A stretch of 64,000 nt of DNA from Acinetobacter gandensis (GTDB lineage Bacteria > Pseudomonadota > Gammaproteobacteria > Pseudomonadales > Moraxellaceae): the NCBI RefSeq assembly GCF_001678755.1, contig NZ_LZDS01000028.1:186001-250000 (forward strand). Reading direction: 5' to 3'. The position numbers and the translations under genes are program-made. This document shows, one piece after another, positions 63,818-64,000 of the stretch. Positions within the stretch are counted from its first letter, which is position 1. Every line of letters begins with the position of its first letter. The notes under the pieces are model-generated. The model searched no databases. It saw nothing but the letters and a program-made list of their open reading frames with translations, and was not told where the DNA came from.

Positions 63818-64000
63818 ATGGCAAACGAAAAATCGAATAACGTAAGAATTTTACAATCTACGCAAAAAAATAATTTACCTCCAATGGTGCATGCAGCAAT
63901 TGGATTTTTAGTCGGTATCGCTTTGATCATTGTGATTGGCCTGGCATATATTTATCTTTTTTCTGATGAAGAAGCTGCTGATGGGGCAAAAGAAACAGTA
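63818..64000 (+). CDS. T6SS-linked membrane protein, N-terminal part
   Basis: The frame starts at ATG 63818, 12 bases after tssL, and is cut by the window end (61 codons). A polar N-terminus (M-A-N-E-K-S-N-N-V-R-I-L) is followed by one membrane segment (about residues 26-48: A-A-I-G-F-L-V-G-I-A-L-I-I) and then acidic residues. Probably the next gene of the rightward T6SS operon; the family is not recognised. Confidence 0.7.
   Translation, partial: MANEKSNNVRILQSTQKNNLPPMVHAAIGFLVGIALIIVIGLAYIYLFSDEEAADGAKETV

Noticed and set aside
1-64000. CRISPR arrays, tRNA or rRNA genes, transposases, integrases
   Set aside because: None seen on reading both strands; no regular repeat-spacer pattern and no transposase motifs.

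Overview
The window looks like an Acinetobacter chromosome. The DNA is AT-rich, the type VI secretion (T6SS) locus includes the Acinetobacter-type AsaA and OmpA-like TagN, and an AlkK-type acyl-CoA ligase and a MesD/MesX methionine synthase pair are present. I see no rRNA, tRNA, CRISPR array, insertion sequence or prophage. All names rest on motif recognition and context; no database search was run.

Layout. 1-723: 3' part of a siderophore-interacting flavoprotein. 1017-4592 (minus): sulfur block of mesX (DUF1852), mesD (core methionine synthase), a flavin reductase and a TSUP exporter broken by a frameshift in a nine-A tract. 4948-13860 (minus): valine/isobutyrate block of mmsA, mmsB, acyl-CoA synthetase, acyl-CoA dehydrogenase, enoyl-CoA hydratase, 3-hydroxyisobutyryl-CoA hydrolase and an MHS transporter, with a divergent LysR gene. 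15292-15732: secreted DUF2147 protein. 15822-25446: purine ring degradation, with hpxD (Rieske oxygenase), hpxR, hpxO, allantoicase, ureidoglycolate lyase, Tsx-like channel, NCS2 permease, uraH, uraD and puuE. 25533-26360: a very AT-rich DUF2971 gene that looks inserted. 26474-32809 (minus): urease, in the unusual order ureE-F-G-J-D-A-B-GNAT-C. 33098-37746: ApbE-DUF2271 fusion, PepSY membrane protein and membrane-anchored flavodoxin-type reductase, divergent from a DUF4198 protein across a Fur-box-like site. 38003-43418: YddG-like exporter, MgtC/DUF4010 protein, EamA transporter and alkK. 43784-64000: two divergent T6SS arms, asaA-tssB-tssC-hcp-tssE-tssF-tssG-(482-aa membrane protein)-tssM-tagF-tagN on minus and tssH-tssA-tssK-tssL-(truncated membrane protein) on plus.

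How the genes work together. The purine and urease blocks form one nitrogen-scavenging route: (hypo)xanthine to urate, 5-hydroxyisourate, OHCU, allantoin, allantoate, ureidoglycolate, glyoxylate plus urea, then ammonia. The main regulatory observation is seven close matches to the sigma-54 -24/-12 promoter (GG-N10-GC), placed in front of hpxR, hpxO, allantoicase, the Tsx-like channel, uraD, puuE and ureE. Five of them lie 43-51 bases from the start codon. None was found at hpxD, which instead has a pair of near-identical palindromes, as expected if it is sigma-70 dependent and HpxR activated. This suggests that sigma-54, probably with NtrC, controls the route from urate to ammonia.

Other leads: the flavin reductase beside oxygen-dependent MesD/MesX; the A9 frameshift; a predicted Fur-controlled flavin electron-transfer system; a terminator-like hairpin after hcp; and an unrecognised membrane protein inside the T6SS operon.
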